Part shown: in pieces, positions 1-10,650 of the stretch
Numbering within the stretch: position 1 is the first letter of the stretch
How the letters are laid out: each line of letters starts with the position of its first letter
Assembly: GCA_021234155.1 (NCBI GenBank)
Contig: JAJEKV010000031.1
Span: forward strand, 8,260,748-8,324,747
Source of the DNA: Isoetes taiwanensis
Lineage: Eukaryota; Streptophyta; Lycopodiopsida; Isoetales; Isoetaceae
Reading direction: 5' to 3'
Length of the DNA: 64,000 bases
Notes under the pieces: model-generated
What the model saw: only the letters and a program-made list of their open reading frames with translations
The model's database searches: none
What the model was told of the DNA's origin: nothing
Translations under genes and position numbers: made by a program

Positions 1-1410
1 CTAAAGTCAGTTTGAAAAAGCTGCAAGAAATAGATATGCCCATTATGCAAATCAGCAGAGATGAGGCTCTCCCTCGCCAATATAGAATCATAGTGGGGTT
101 ACACAACATATGGGGAGGATGGAGAGGAGGCTCTTCTCCATCAAGAATGGAAGCGCAAAATGGAAGGGTGGAACAAAGAGGAGGCTCCCCCTTACCTATT
201 TCTAGGGCTTGTTGGGCAGATCTTTCAGGGGAGTCTCATAGTGCTAATGTAGTAGAAAGTATGGAAGTGGAACATACCAATTCTGTATGAATATTTTGTC
301 ATGGAATGTTAGAGGCATTGCTTCCTCCCGAAGTAAAAGGAGCGACTTACCTTTTTAGAAAGGTATGCAATCTATTGTATTGTCTAAAGTGCATTCTATT
401 GTTTCAATAGAGCAGCGTGCACTTTTGGAGACAAATATCACTAGGAATGATTTGGGATATGCGGCTCAACTTTGGAGAAAAGAAAATGTCTAGGTCTTGA
501 TGGTTTTCCAGTAGAACTTTTTCAAGAATATTGGGAGGGGAGGATTGGAGATGATGTATTTAATGCATTTTGTGAAGATTCAAGAGTTTGGACAAAATTC
601 TTAATACAGATTCCATTTCATTGATTCGCAAGAGTAAAGAACCCAAGACCGTTTCAGATTGGCATCCTATAAGATTGCTCTCTTTGGTGTATAAAATTTT
701 TGTGAAAGCTCTAGCAGAGAAACTTCATGTTATTCTTGCTGAGTCGATATCTTCCACCGAGACATGGTTCTTGCCTTAAAGGTGTATCCTTGATAATGTT
801 GCCGCAGCATATGAGGGCAATATTGGGCAAGGCTAAAGGCCCATCGCATAGTATATCAAAAACTTGACTTTGCCAAGGGTTATGATAGTCTGGACTGGGG
901 TTTTTTAGAAAAGTGTTTATTGGCCTTGGGGTTTGGTATTCCATTCACAAGGGATGTGCTGAAGCTGTATACTTCTACAAGATCTACGATACTCTTCTAG
1001 GGAGAGCCCTCTGTAGTGCTTTCTGTTGGTAGAGGAGTTTGCCAAGGTTGTCCTTTGGCTCCGTTGCTTTTTACAATAGTGGCAAAGGTGCTTTTACAAT
1101 GGTTTTCTAGTGCTGCTGAGGATGATGTGATTAGGAGTCTACCTATGGAGAATGGCTCTCAAGAAATATGTGATTAGTATGCAGACGATCTATTCTTGAT
1201 AGCAGAAGAAGATAATATTCAAAATACAAAGCTTATGTTTGACACATTTTCCTTAGCCTCTGGAGTTTTAGTCGATTGGCAAAAGTATTCTGCTCTATAG
1301 ACTTTAGATGATGAAGTTCCACCATGTGTTCTTGCTCATCCCTGGAAAGTGTTGCCTCATGGGAGGGCAACCAAGCTTCTTGGTATTCAATGGGTGTTTA
1401 GCCTCAACTT
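1..1410 (+). pseudogene. LINE (non-LTR retrotransposon) remnant: ORF1 tail and ORF2 with reverse transcriptase
   Basis: An ORF1 tail runs from the left edge to a TGA at 288-290, and ORF2 begins at an overlapping ATG (287-289) with MNILSWNVRG, the usual start of a LINE endonuclease. The frame breaks after about 20 codons. Coding resumes near 480 at the start of reverse transcriptase (CLGLDGFPVEFFQ), then SDWHPIRLLSLVYKI near 655, GVCQGCPLAPLLF near 1035 and the catalytic YADD at 1178-1189. A further LINE-like stretch (GRATKLLGIQWVFSL) ends near 1410. Most of the endonuclease between about 350 and 470 is missing, and many stops and shifts are present, including a TAG directly before YADD. It is a dead copy. 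The family call is secure; the clade was not determined. Confidence 0.85.
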
Positions 1411-1954
1411 CTGATAAGCACCAATTCATGAATTTGAGAAAAAATAGTTCATTGGAGAATTTTAAGCTAGCAAGCATGACCCATTTTACCTTCATCTTCA
1501 ATTCAAACGTAACCATATGCCTTACTTTTACCTTTAATTCAAATGATAAAACATGCCTTGGATGGGATAAATGTCAAATGGTAATCACGTACCTTGGGGG
1601 TAGTAAAATTTGAAATGTTAACCACGTGTGTGTTGCTTGAGCCTTAGATACGACCAGCGGCCAGGGAAGGAGCAACCAGAGCAACTACTAGCTAGGGGAG
1701 GAGCGACCCATGGCTAGGGGAGGAACGGCCTAGCGCCCCAGCGACCTAAACAAATCAACAGGTTATAGCGGTGCTTCATATATAATAGGGTTTTTCAGCC
1801 AGGATTCCTTCTCAGATTCTTAATAATAGACTCCTACATCAATTCAAACTAATTTGGGAAATGTTGTGTTTTTAGGCTGAATCAAGGCTTCTTAGGTAGA
1901 TTTGGCAAAAGGACCTCTAAACATTGATGCAAAGATGCTTTGTTGGTGGATCTT
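1411..1954. other. gene-free stretch between two LINE remnants
   Basis: No protein family is recognised. A short direct repeat of the type TTTACCTT(T/C)A-TTCAAA lies at about 1485-1545, and clusters reading GGGAGGAGCGACC lie at about 1690-1735. This may be spacer or LINE tail sequence. Confidence 0.4.
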
Positions 1955-4288
1955 TCATAAATTCCGTTTCATAGGTAAGACCTGATTGTCCTGTCTGCAT
2001 GTGCATTTGCGAGAATCGGGCCACTGTGACAGGCCATTGCAAATTATCAAGTCAAAAATACCACATAGCAGGAGCAACTGTCTGCCAAAGCGAGTGACCT
2101 GGCTGTCATCCAATCCTCGTGGCCAGGTTGCTTCTGCGGGGCGTAGCTGCAGGACATCATCAGCGAGGGGGTCAAGTTGCATGGGCTGCTCTACTCCTGA
2201 CCGTGCATTGAAGTCTCCAAGAAGGACGACCCTACCCAACTGCTGGTGCTGCTGTATGTCATCATATAGATCGACATAAAGGTCCATCCTATCCGCATCG
2301 GGGTGGCTGTGATAGAAGGTGCTCTCTGCGTGAGGGAAATAACAGGCGGCCAGAAAAAGAGGGTTGCCACTGGTATTATGTACACGAACCCACAAGTACC
2401 GGCTAGGTTGCCGTCCTTCCTGAATGTAACCGAATGTGCCAAGGTTGTCCCAGAGTAGCAAGCCACTCCACCATGACCCTCCGGCCCCGCATGTGCATTG
2501 AAGACCGAGAAATGTTGGTAACCCTACAGATCGTAGCTCAGGCTCAAAGATGCTCCCATGTCTCCATGAGAAAGATGAGATCCATATTGGTCGCCACGGA
2601 GTTCCGACCGCCCCCTTCGCCAAGGGAAGCCTCGACAATTCCATGAGACCACCCGGAGGCACAATTCCTATTTGTCGGCCAGGGATGGTATGCGCAACTG
2701 AGTCGCTGGGGAGGACGGGAAGCGAGGGTCGAAAGGAGAAGTAGATGGAGCCGGAGGCAAAGATGTGGTCGAGAGGCATGGGTCGCGGAGGGAGCGTGGA
2801 GTAGGAGCAGGAGAAGGGGGGGGGGGTAGGAGAAGCGTATGTGGCCACGGCGGTAAATGGTTGGGGGATCTGCAGGGTCTCGGCAGCGATGAAATTTGTC
2901 ATGTTTGAAAATGTGCATCCCGCCGAACCAATGCGGCACCCCCCCCGGTGGCGAATGCCTCTAACCCCCCGACAAGCTCATGTCTGCGTGCCTCTGCTGC
3001 GGGTGTGAGGTCCCGGCCCACGCATGAGGATGTCCCCTTGAAGATCAGCCCCCGGGCGCAATATGGCATCACGCACTGCATCCGCAACCGTGAATATGAC
3101 AATGCGGTCCGCGGCCGGCGTTGAGCCCCATGACGGGCCGCTCGAGAAATGTGAACTGCCCCTCGAATGTCATCCGTCGAGAATGTGTGTTCGGATGTTG
3201 TGGGATAGACTCTCCCCTCGCTGTTATGGCATGCCTCGAACTACCGGTGATTGAGCCTCTCCGCTGCGCTCACGGAGTTCTGCGGCCCTGCTGGGTCAAA
3301 AGGTGGGCGAGGGGCCGTCCCGTGGCCGGGGGTGGTGGTGGTGGGCGGGATGGCGTGGAGTGGCTGGAGCGCCGGCAAGAGCGCGGGGCCTCGGGCACGC
3401 CTGCGGGAGGCCGTGGCGGGTAGCGGTGCGAGCCGCGTTCACCGGCCGGGAAGCTCCGGAGCACCAAATGTCTTGCGAGGGCCTCTGGCGCTGGCCATCT
3501 CTCCCTGCATGCCGGTGACTATGAACCCTGGCGGGGAGACCCCGCTCGTTTATGGATGGTTGCCCGCAACCCCGGTTCCGTGCTCGAAGTAGCGAGAGCA
3601 TGCTCGAGCCCCAAAGACACGCGCCGAGGGGGTCGCTTGCTTGTTCCGATCTTACTCAAGATCCCGGCCGCGTTCCGTTGTCTCGCAAGAGCGACTGCGC
3701 TTCCCATGCCATGGTGGTGGGCGCCTCCACCTCCGACCGGGGCCGAGACACCGCGGACCATCGCCTCTCTGCATTGCGCGCCGCCCCCTCCCCGTCATGG
3801 TGTCCAGAGTGATGAACACAGAGTCTGGGGCGGCCCGCATGTCGGCCGACCTCCCCGCCGGCACATTGTCGCCGGTGTGCCGTGCCAAGGCCATCTTCCA
3901 CATGCAGCGTGCGGGTCTCCAGACCTGTGATGCGGTTCTTCTCGACCACCATTTGCCTTTTGAGCACATGGGATGCCGAGGACTCCATCTCCACTGTCAT
4001 GCCAGCCAGGCGGGCACTGTTAGCCTCAATACGAGCACTGTTAGCCTCCACTCCCGCTTTGACATGGCTCCAATTCTCTGCCGAGGCAGAAGTTCCTATG
4101 TGGTCTGAGCAATCAATCCCTTCCGGCCGGGCTGGCCTCGCTGAGGGGGCCTTAGCCTTAGCCCGAGCCTCCTTCTTCATGGAGGATGACTCTCCCCTGT
4201 CCATGATGGCTGATCGGGACCGTTTGTGCGGCGGCCCCTCGCCTTGGGTTTCCCAGGCTGGCCCATCTTCTGTGGCCATGACTTTCAA
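1955..4288 (-). pseudogene. GC-rich LINE remnant, 5' half: ORF1-like region and apurinic endonuclease domain
   Basis: Reading on the minus strand from 4288, a basic and low-complexity N-terminal region (KRSRSAIMDRGESSS, then repeated EANSAR heptad-like units) resembles a LINE ORF1. It becomes scattered over three frames between about 3970 and 3270. The endonuclease part lies at about 2640-2000: METWE near 2560, a GGVACY-type segment near 2450, YLWVRVHNTSG near 2390, ACYFPHAE near 2330, and VVLLGDFNARSG near 2220, the GDFNAR being diagnostic of the exonuclease-endonuclease-phosphatase fold of LINEs. No reverse transcriptase follows downstream of 1955, so the 3' half is absent. That is the reverse of ordinary 5' truncation. 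The GC content is far above that of the flanking DNA. Confidence 0.72.
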
Positions 4289-4600
4289 AGTTTGAGGGGT
4301 CTCTGGCTGCGGAAAGGGTGCTTAGAATCCAATTTGGGGACTCAAAAACGTGGGCAGAGCACCTTTTGGGGTGGGGGGTCTTGGGGGTTCCAAAGTTTGA
4401 GGGGTCTCTGGCTGCTTAAAGGGTGCTTAGAATCCAATTTGGGGACTCAGAAAGGCGGGCATAGCACCTTTTGGGGGTTTGGGGGTTTTGGGGGTGGCAA
4501 AGTGTAAGGGGTCTCTGGCTGCCTAAAGGATGCTTAGAATCCAATTTGGGGACTCAAGAAGGCGGGCAGAGCACCTTTTGGGGGTTTGGGGGTTTTGGGT
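4286..4600 (-). repeat. three tandem monomers of 105-107 bp at the 5' end of the LINE
   Basis: Units begin at 4286, 4391 and 4498, each opening with CAAAGT(T/G)T and sharing GGGGTCTCTGGCTGC and ATCCAATTTGGGGACTC. Each ends in a G-rich run (TTTTGGGGGTTTGGGGG). They lie immediately upstream of the minus-strand LINE start at 4288, where a 5' leader and promoter would be. Confidence 0.75.
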
Positions 4601-5430
4601 CTAGAGAGAGATTGTAAACCCTAGAGAGAGAAAGCCAGAAAGGGGCAAATCAAGGGGGTCTATGCAAGGGGAGTGGGGGCGCTAGAGAGAGGGAGTAGGG
4701 CGCTGGGGAGAGGCGCTGGGTAGAGGGTAGGCATTTAGAAATATATTTCTATAAAAGCATTCGACATGATTTGCAAAACTTTGAATCTAAAATATACATG
4801 CACCAGTAAAAATGTTCATAAATGAGTTTCACATTTGTGATGGCATTTATGCCACAAGAGGATTGAAAGATTAGATAAGATATTTGGGCTACAACTATGG
4901 TCACAATATTTAGCATTTATGACATATATCCAACCAGATACTATATATTTGGGTTATAACTATATTCACCTATGTCTTTTGTTGTAATACTATGACCTTC
5001 TTGGGTTGCCCCTAGGAGGGCAAGCCCTCGTCCATGTGGGTTTATGGCATATTCTAGGTATATGCCAGTATATGCCAAGAATATGGCAATGACTGCTCCA
5101 AACTTAGTATCGGGTGTAAACTGGCAATGGCCGTTGTTGTTGGGCAGCCACTTTGGAAACCGGCTAACCGATGCTTGCTCCTCCTAAGCAATGGAAGATG
5201 TGGTGACGCAAGCAGATCTGCAAAGCTGGGCAATCCGACCCTGCATACTCTCTGGCACGTCGAAAGATTGACCCCCTGTGCACAAGCCATTACCCTTTTT
5301 TGTAAGTGAATATGAGAGGATCCAAATAGATCAAAGTAGAAGGATATATCTGTAAAGCAGAGTTTCATTAAATTTGGAATTCTGAAGACAAGTTGGAATA
5401 ATTTTTATATAGTACATCTTGGAGGGTTAT
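4601..5430. other. gene-free AT-rich stretch
   Basis: GAGAGA-rich sequence at 4605-4720 is followed by AT-rich DNA. Short open frames near 5054-5368 match nothing I recognise on either strand, and none has a convincing promoter or splice signal. Confidence 0.4.
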
Positions 5431-5440
5431 GTATACCTCA

Positions 5441-5655
5441 ATACTTATAGTATGGTTATGTGTATTACAAAAAGTTATGTATACCTGTTGTATACTAACA
5501 CAACCAGATTACAATAAGATAACAAGTACTATTATTCTTCTACTATTGCTTATAGCATGGTTATGTGTATTACAAAAGGCTATATATACCTGTTGTATAC
5601 TAACACAACCAGATTACAACAAGATGATAAGTACAATTATTCTTCTACTATTACT
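5441..5655. repeat. two tandem copies of a 105-bp AT-rich unit
   Basis: The motif ATGGTTATGTGTATTAC occurs near 5452 and again 105 bp later, each followed by TGTTGTATACTAACACAACC and TATTATTCTTCTACTATT-like sequence. Neither unit codes for a recognisable protein. Confidence 0.7.
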
Positions 5656-5703
5656 ATTCTGAATCATCAGAACCAGCAAAAGGCGCTCCAGAGATCCTTT
5701 CGA

Positions 5704-5955
5704 TCATGAACATTTGATGCTCTCTATTCCATATAAATGGATGATAACATCGAAGGGATCAGGATAATGGCGAGGATTGAGAGCTACAGTGGTGAGCCAG
5801 TCTTCAAGCGGTATATCTCGCTCGCGGCACCGCTTGAAGTCCTCATGATTCATCTTGCAAGTGATAGAATCACGTTCAGGACCAGAATGCGTCATAGCTA
5901 GATGGAGGCCAATGTTGCTGCACTCGGCAATTTGATGTATGTTTATACCCACCAA
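5704..5955 (-). CDS. small protein, member 1 of a local three-gene family (divergent)
   Basis: This minus-strand frame of up to 83 codons carries a pattern shared with the two genes to its right: a K-M/S-x-x-D-F/L-x-x-C core followed by a hydrophobic VIIHLYGIES block. In the others the matching parts read IKCxMSYxDLxxC and VMIHLIWLPE. No known domain, signal peptide or membrane helix is evident. The true start is uncertain. It is the most divergent member, lies in opposite orientation, and lacks the leader that the other two share. Confidence 0.4.
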   Translation of the reverse strand: MVGINIHQIAECSNIGLHLAMTHSGPERDSITCKMNHEDFKRCRERDIPLEDWLTTVALNPRHYPDPFDVIIHLYGIESIKCS

Positions 5956-6089
5956 AATTATTGATGGTATGTAGCACCAAAATTATTGATGGTATATACA
6001 TGGAAATTATTGGATCATATACATACTTGTATGGTACTCATATATACCCAATAATTTTGCTGCAGTGGACATCAATAATTTTACTTGAC

Positions 6090-6096
6090 TATAAAA
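6090..6096 (+). promoter_or_regulatory. TATA box of small gene 2
   Basis: TATAAAA lies 43 bp upstream of the ATG at 6133. It sits inside a leader shared with gene 3 (CATCAATAATTTTACTT, then CTATAAAAGCAGCTCCATTC). Confidence 0.6.
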
Positions 6097-6132
6097 GCAG
6101 CTCCATTCGGTGGTAGAGGTCATTCATCTCCC

Positions 6133-6373
6133 ATGGCTTCCTTGCCTGATCGTCCGGAGCACATCCGAACCATCAAGTGCTACATGAGCTACAATGATCT
6201 GTATGATTGCGTGATAAAGGGTGTCAAACTTGATCCATGGCTGCAATCCAAAGCGATGGTCCTGCGATGGTTGCAGGAAGCTCACTCGTGTTGTGATCCA
6301 CCTATATTGGCTTCCTGATCAGGAGATCTATGAGCTGAATGCCATCACCTCAGCAGGTGTTGATGATGAGTGA
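6133..6373 (+). pseudogene. small protein, member 2 of the local family (frameshifted)
   Basis: The ATG follows the shared leader and the sequence TCATCTCCC. The N-terminal half (IRTIKCYMSYNDLYDCVIKG then PWLQSKA) parallels gene 3. After SKA a one-base shift is needed to enter the frame reading VVIHLYWLPDQEIYELNAIT, which ends in DDE and TGA at 6371-6373, the same ending as gene 3. The family is unrecognised: about 80 residues, slightly acidic, no visible catalytic motif. Gene 3 is uninterrupted, so this copy is probably the damaged one. Confidence 0.5.
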
Positions 6374-6587
6374 ATCAGTGATGATATGTATACCTGTTAA
6401 GGATATAATAATATAAGCACTTATGATTTGTGTATCTGTTAAGGATATAATAATATAAGCATAGTGAATATTAGTTGATGTATAGAATCTGAGTAATTAA
6501 ATATTTCATACTTGTACGAGTACATGATACTTACAATAATGGCGCTACAGTCTACCCCAATAATTCACATCAATAATTTTACTTCAC

Positions 6588-6594
6588 TATAAAA
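6588..6594 (+). promoter_or_regulatory. TATA box of small gene 3
   Basis: TATAAAA lies 43 bp before the ATG at 6631, exactly the spacing seen for gene 2, in the same conserved leader. Confidence 0.6.
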
Positions 6595-6630
6595 GCAGCT
6601 CCATTCGGGGCTAGAGGTCATTCATCTCTC

Positions 6631-6873
6631 ATGGATTATTCGCCTTCTTCTGTTCACCACATCGAGGCGATCAAGTGCTCAATGAGCTACACTGATCTTG
6701 TGGGTTGCAGTGATAGGGGTATTCTTTTTTATCCCTACCTGCAATCCAAAGCCAATGGTGCTGAGATTCGTTGCCCCGGGCTGATTCGTGTTATGATCCA
6801 CCTCATTTGGCTTCCCGAGCGCAATAGCTATGAGATAAGTGGGATCACCACAGCAGATCATGATGATGAGTGA
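6631..6873 (+). CDS. small protein, member 3 of the local family (intact, 80 aa)
   Basis: An uninterrupted 80-codon frame runs from ATG to TGA. The core IEAIKCSMSYTDLVGC is followed by DRGI, then LQSKA, a hydrophobic IRVMIHLIWLPE, and a C-terminus ending DHDDE. Conservation of the frame and of its TATA-containing leader with gene 2 argues that it was expressed. I recognise no family. No signal peptide or membrane helix is evident, although the VMIHLIWL stretch could be a buried strand or helix. The gene lies just past the 3' end of the DUF7869 gene on the opposite strand, so it may belong to the same mobile unit or be an independent duplicate. Confidence 0.6.
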   Translation: MDYSPSSVHHIEAIKCSMSYTDLVGCSDRGILFYPYLQSKANGAEIRCPGLIRVMIHLIWLPERNSYEISGITTADHDDE

Positions 6874-7031
6874 ATCACCATATAAGCACTTCTGACCATC
6901 TTATCTATGAATCATGTATGCATTTATATATTAAAGATGTAAGCAGTTATATATGATCTACATTATAGTAATGTACAAGATCTTATGTATTAAGATGAAA
7001 GATATGTATTACAAGTACAAGATCTCATGTA

Positions 7032-9197
7032 TTAAGATGAACAATGTGCTATGTCTTTCCACATGTCTACAATATATTTTGGAATTTGGACTGTTTTCGG
7101 CCTCTTGCCATTGGCATCCCAAGCATAATGAATAGCATCTAAATTTTCGTACCTTGAAGGATCGGAAGGATTAGGCCGCCAACGCTTAGTTAAGCAGTCT
7201 TTGTAGTTCCCTCCAGTAGGCTTCCACCACGATATATAAATATGGCCAAAATATGTAGATTCTGGATCAAGAACAGCATTCTCCTCTGCATATCCTAACC
7301 AAGTGGCAGTGTTATCATCTCCAGGTCTGACTAGAACAAACATACCCTTTATCACATGTACGTGAGGATCAAACTCTTCAAGAGGCAACACTGGACGGCC
7401 ATCTGACGGGCCACAATAAGATGGTAAAGGTCGCGTGACCAAGGCAGATACGTCGACCTCTGGAACAAATGCCGTTTGTTCTAGAGGAGCTTGTCTTGTT
7501 TGTGGCCAAAATGCATCATTTTGAGGACGTCCTGGAGCAACATCCTCCAAAGAGATAAGAAGCTGGCTCCAATACTCAACACTTGCCGTGTATTGCCTTG
7601 CAAACAAGCTAGTTTCTTGATTCTTACATATGTCCTTCCATAGGGAGATGTATTTGTTGATGCTATCCTTCAACCCTGGAAGATCTTTCAATGTTGGTCT
7701 AGGAGGAATATTTTGTGGCACACCACTTGGTATCATTGGCTGACCATGTTCATCCTCTTTCCACATTTGAACTCCTGGAGAATCTGCTGGAAACCACTCT
7801 TTATGTGTAGGACGCATTTTGTATTGCATAACAGGCCAATCTCCAGCCATCTTAAATTTGAAGAGCAAGGGTTCAGTATGCCCAGCCAGGCGTTGGCCCT
7901 TATCAGGGATGAATCCCTTCACAAAAGCCTTCCAATTTGGAACTTCATCAATAAAGTATGGAATTGGAGATTTTGCATTGCACTTGCTGAACAAGTAAAG
8001 TAGCTCTGGTAGTGTCAAAGCATCCGACGAACTCATCAAGGTTGAAAAATTTACAAATAAAGTGTCAATATCATCATGGGTGTGGCCGACCATCATAAAG
8101 CCCACTTGGATCTCATCAAAGACCTTAAGCCAAGTCAAATAAGATAAGTATGAAAAGACATACCTATTTTTGTTTTGGCCTGATGCATTATCAAGTTGCA
8201 AATAGAGATTTCGGGGAAGAGGGTTGAACACCTCAGGATTCGTTGTAGTTGAAGTACTTGGCAATACTTCTGCCATGGAAGCAAGTTTGTTCTTCAAAGG
8301 ATTGATGTCCTTGACTGCTTGCATCCATTTGCAATCTGCAGGCTTACTTCCACATAAGTCACCTATCTTGTCCTCTTGCACTAATTCCAAGTTATGCAAT
8401 ATTCTAGAAAGTGAACCAATGTGGAATTTTGAATCATCTTTCCATAAATCAAGTGAAAAATGACCATAGGCACGACCACCATGCCCATGAGTCAAAGCTC
8501 CTGACAAACTGCTCTTCAAGTGATCACCTCTCCATACAGATTTTGCTAGATGATTACTTCTAGAAACTAAAGTCTTAACCTGATCCATCTTATCATGTAT
8601 TATACATAGATGATTTTCAGGAGACCGCTGTGACAATGCTCTCCAATGCCAATATTGACTTCTGCAAGAGCGTTGCTCTAGCATATGAGACCGACGTTGA
8701 ATTGCAAGATTTCGTCTCTCTCTCTCGTATCTTTTGTTTTTTTCCAGCTTCTGCTTAATTACCACGCAGATGTTGCATTTAGAGAAGGCTGTATTTTTTG
8801 CAATGCTAACATCTGAAAATTCTCTTTTCCATATACTATAAAAAGAGTTCAAGGCTACAGTTGTTCCTGTAAGCTCTTCAACGACTGCACCAACTTCTTT
8901 ATGTATAAGCTTCTTATTAAGAATGGAAGGAAGCTTGCGTATATTTTCTCTTACATCATCTCTACCTCTTTTGCTCATATGGGTAATACTTTCAGCATTC
9001 TCCTGAATGAATCTGTCTAGCACACATTCGGTGGCCAATGTAGAAGATTTAGGCTTCTTAGAGCCAGTATTACCATGTTCAGCTACCTTTCCACCTGCTT
9101 CAAATCTGTTTCTCCAATTGTAAAATGTTGACTGACTGATACCTAAAGCCATGCGCCACCTAGCCAGACAGAATTCCATCCCCTTGAGCACTATCAT
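7032..9197 (-). CDS. DUF7869-type protein, transposase-like C-terminal part
   Basis: This 721-codon frame has the features of the plant DUF7869 proteins. Near its start is a helix-turn-helix-like segment (GISQSTFYNWRNRF, then EHGN). The middle has a zinc-type pair CNIC. Its hallmark is LQLDNASGQNKNRY (about 8165-8205), followed by GFMMVGHTHDDIDTLF (about 8055-8105). I infer that D of LDN and the D residues of THDDID belong to an RNase-H-like catalytic core; this is not proven for the family. The C-terminus contains ISWWKPTGG and ends with YIVDMWKD. It is continuous with the upstream frame except for a one-register jump at 9194-9197. The frame is fully open over 2.1 kb, so the copy is young or selected. 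Confidence 0.75.
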   Translation of the reverse strand: MIVLKGMEFCLARWRMALGISQSTFYNWRNRFEAGGKVAEHGNTGSKKPKSSTLATECVLDRFIQENAESITHMSKRGRDDVRENIRKLPSILNKKLIHKEVGAVVEELTGTTVALNSFYSIWKREFSDVSIAKNTAFSKCNICVVIKQKLEKNKRYERERRNLAIQRRSHMLEQRSCRSQYWHWRALSQRSPENHLCIIHDKMDQVKTLVSRSNHLAKSVWRGDHLKSSLSGALTHGHGGRAYGHFSLDLWKDDSKFHIGSLSRILHNLELVQEDKIGDLCGSKPADCKWMQAVKDINPLKNKLASMAEVLPSTSTTTNPEVFNPLPRNLYLQLDNASGQNKNRYVFSYLSYLTWLKVFDEIQVGFMMVGHTHDDIDTLFVNFSTLMSSSDALTLPELLYLFSKCNAKSPIPYFIDEVPNWKAFVKGFIPDKGQRLAGHTEPLLFKFKMAGDWPVMQYKMRPTHKEWFPADSPGVQMWKEDEHGQPMIPSGVPQNIPPRPTLKDLPGLKDSINKYISLWKDICKNQETSLFARQYTASVEYWSQLLISLEDVAPGRPQNDAFWPQTRQAPLEQTAFVPEVDVSALVTRPLPSYCGPSDGRPVLPLEEFDPHVHVIKGMFVLVRPGDDNTATWLGYAEENAVLDPESTYFGHIYISWWKPTGGNYKDCLTKRWRPNPSDPSRYENLDAIHYAWDANGKRPKTVQIPKYIVDMWKDIAHCSS

Positions 9198-10541
9198 TCT
9201 CCTGTGTAAGTCACACTCAGCACGTCAAAAAAATACGTAACCCTTGTATTGTATGGTTGAGATAAAAATTCTTTTCTTAATTCACGTACTTGATGCTTGG
9301 TAAGTTTCTTGTTGCAAGTATTTTTGCAGCAGCTTGACATCATGAACTTATTGATTGAAGTTGTGGAGCATAGCCTTTCCTCTTTGCTCTTTCCCTTGGG
9401 CTGTCTTGGAATTCTATTTGTGTAAGCATACTTCCTTTTTCGTTTGAATTGAGCCTGAATGTTGTCCTCAAATGATTCTATTTCCATATCCTCATTTTCT
9501 TTAGCTTCTCGAGCTTGCAGATGTTGTGAGACAGTCCTTCCATCCTGCAGTATCACATCGCTATTTTTCCATTGTACAAGTGCATTTTCTGCTGGCCTTT
9601 CTGCACAAGCATGAGATTTGAGATCCTCTGCAATTAGTGCAGGAAGGATCTTTCCCACACAGAGCCCCACCGTTGAGTCTCCTAAAAATTCATCGTCAAC
9701 TGCATCCTGGGGATCACTGAAGACAATTATGGCCTCTGCATATTTACTTCGGTCACATGCATGAAGAATGTGGCAATGCTTATCCAAGAGATCAGTTCTT
9801 GAGAAACTAGGTGGTGGTTCATCATCATCTGATGCTATCCTGCAAGGAAAACGAGTACCTAGATCCACTGTAGGATCAATTTCTTCATCTGCATCTGACA
9901 CTGCCTCTACAGATTCTACATTCGAGGTCAGTGATGGAGTAGCTAAATCAATTGCATGATATCTTATATCCTGCCGAGGCCATTCGATAAACGTGCCCAC
10001 AGCCTCTTCAACGTTGTCAGCGCCATCACATGGAATCGGAAGGATGTGGGTAGGCACTACAGCCTCGGTAACTTGCACTGCTACGTTGAGTGCGTCAACA
10101 TTCTTCCCATGGATGCAAGTTCTATTCACCCAGACACCCTTACCAACCACAGTATTATTACTGACTAGGTTCACCATATTCTCTGTGCTGCTTACTGTTT
10201 GAAGGAGCGGAGCAGTCGACACTGAGTCTGATGATGTTGTGGAGGGACTACTAGGCAAGTTGGGGGTTTCAGTATTAGACGTTCCCGACGACACAGGTGA
10301 GGCAGTTTCACAGTATCTTACTTGATTTCGAGGCCATTCGATAAATGTCCCCACGGCTTCAGCAATGTTATCTGCTCCCTCACACGGAATGGGAAGCACA
10401 TGGGTCGGCACTATGGCTTCAGTGACCTCCACGACCACATTGCACCATGCAATGTTCCTGCCATGCAGATGGCCTCTATGCAATTCATGTCCCCTGGCAA
10501 CTACCACATCCCCATGGATAAGGTTATGCAGGGGCCTTTTC
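9194..10541 (-). CDS. N-terminal part of the DUF7869 gene with two DUF8039-like repeats
   Basis: The exon starts at a 3' splice site (TTCTTACAG, 10542) and reads KRPLHNLIHGDVVV at its beginning. Two copies of a domain of about 55 residues follow: HGRNIAWCNVVVEVTEAIVP...AVGTFIEWPR and HGKNVDALNVAVQVTEAVVP...AVGTFIEWPR. Both resemble DUF8039, a domain common in plant CACTA-type transposon proteins. A basic stretch (FKRKRKYAYTNRIPRQPKGK) is a candidate nuclear signal. The end has CCKNTC, a conserved feature just before the DUF7869 helix-turn-helix. The stop overlaps the next frame's ATG (ATGA), so both parts probably make one protein through a shift, or the copy has a single-base error. The first exon was not found. 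Confidence 0.65.
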
Positions 10542-10650
10542 CTGTAAGAATCAATACACAGACATACTTGTTAAAGACATGCAACCCTCGATGACATATA
10601 CTTAGTAAAAATAGCGCGAAAATTTGGAAGAAATTAGACGACATGGGACA

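Noticed and set aside
3251-3930. Plus-strand frames across the GC-rich LINE
   Set aside because: They are Pro/Arg/Gly-rich shadows of minus-strand LINE sequence with no domain.
5054-5368. A 104-codon minus-strand frame
   Set aside because: No domain, promoter or homologous neighbour; probably chance.
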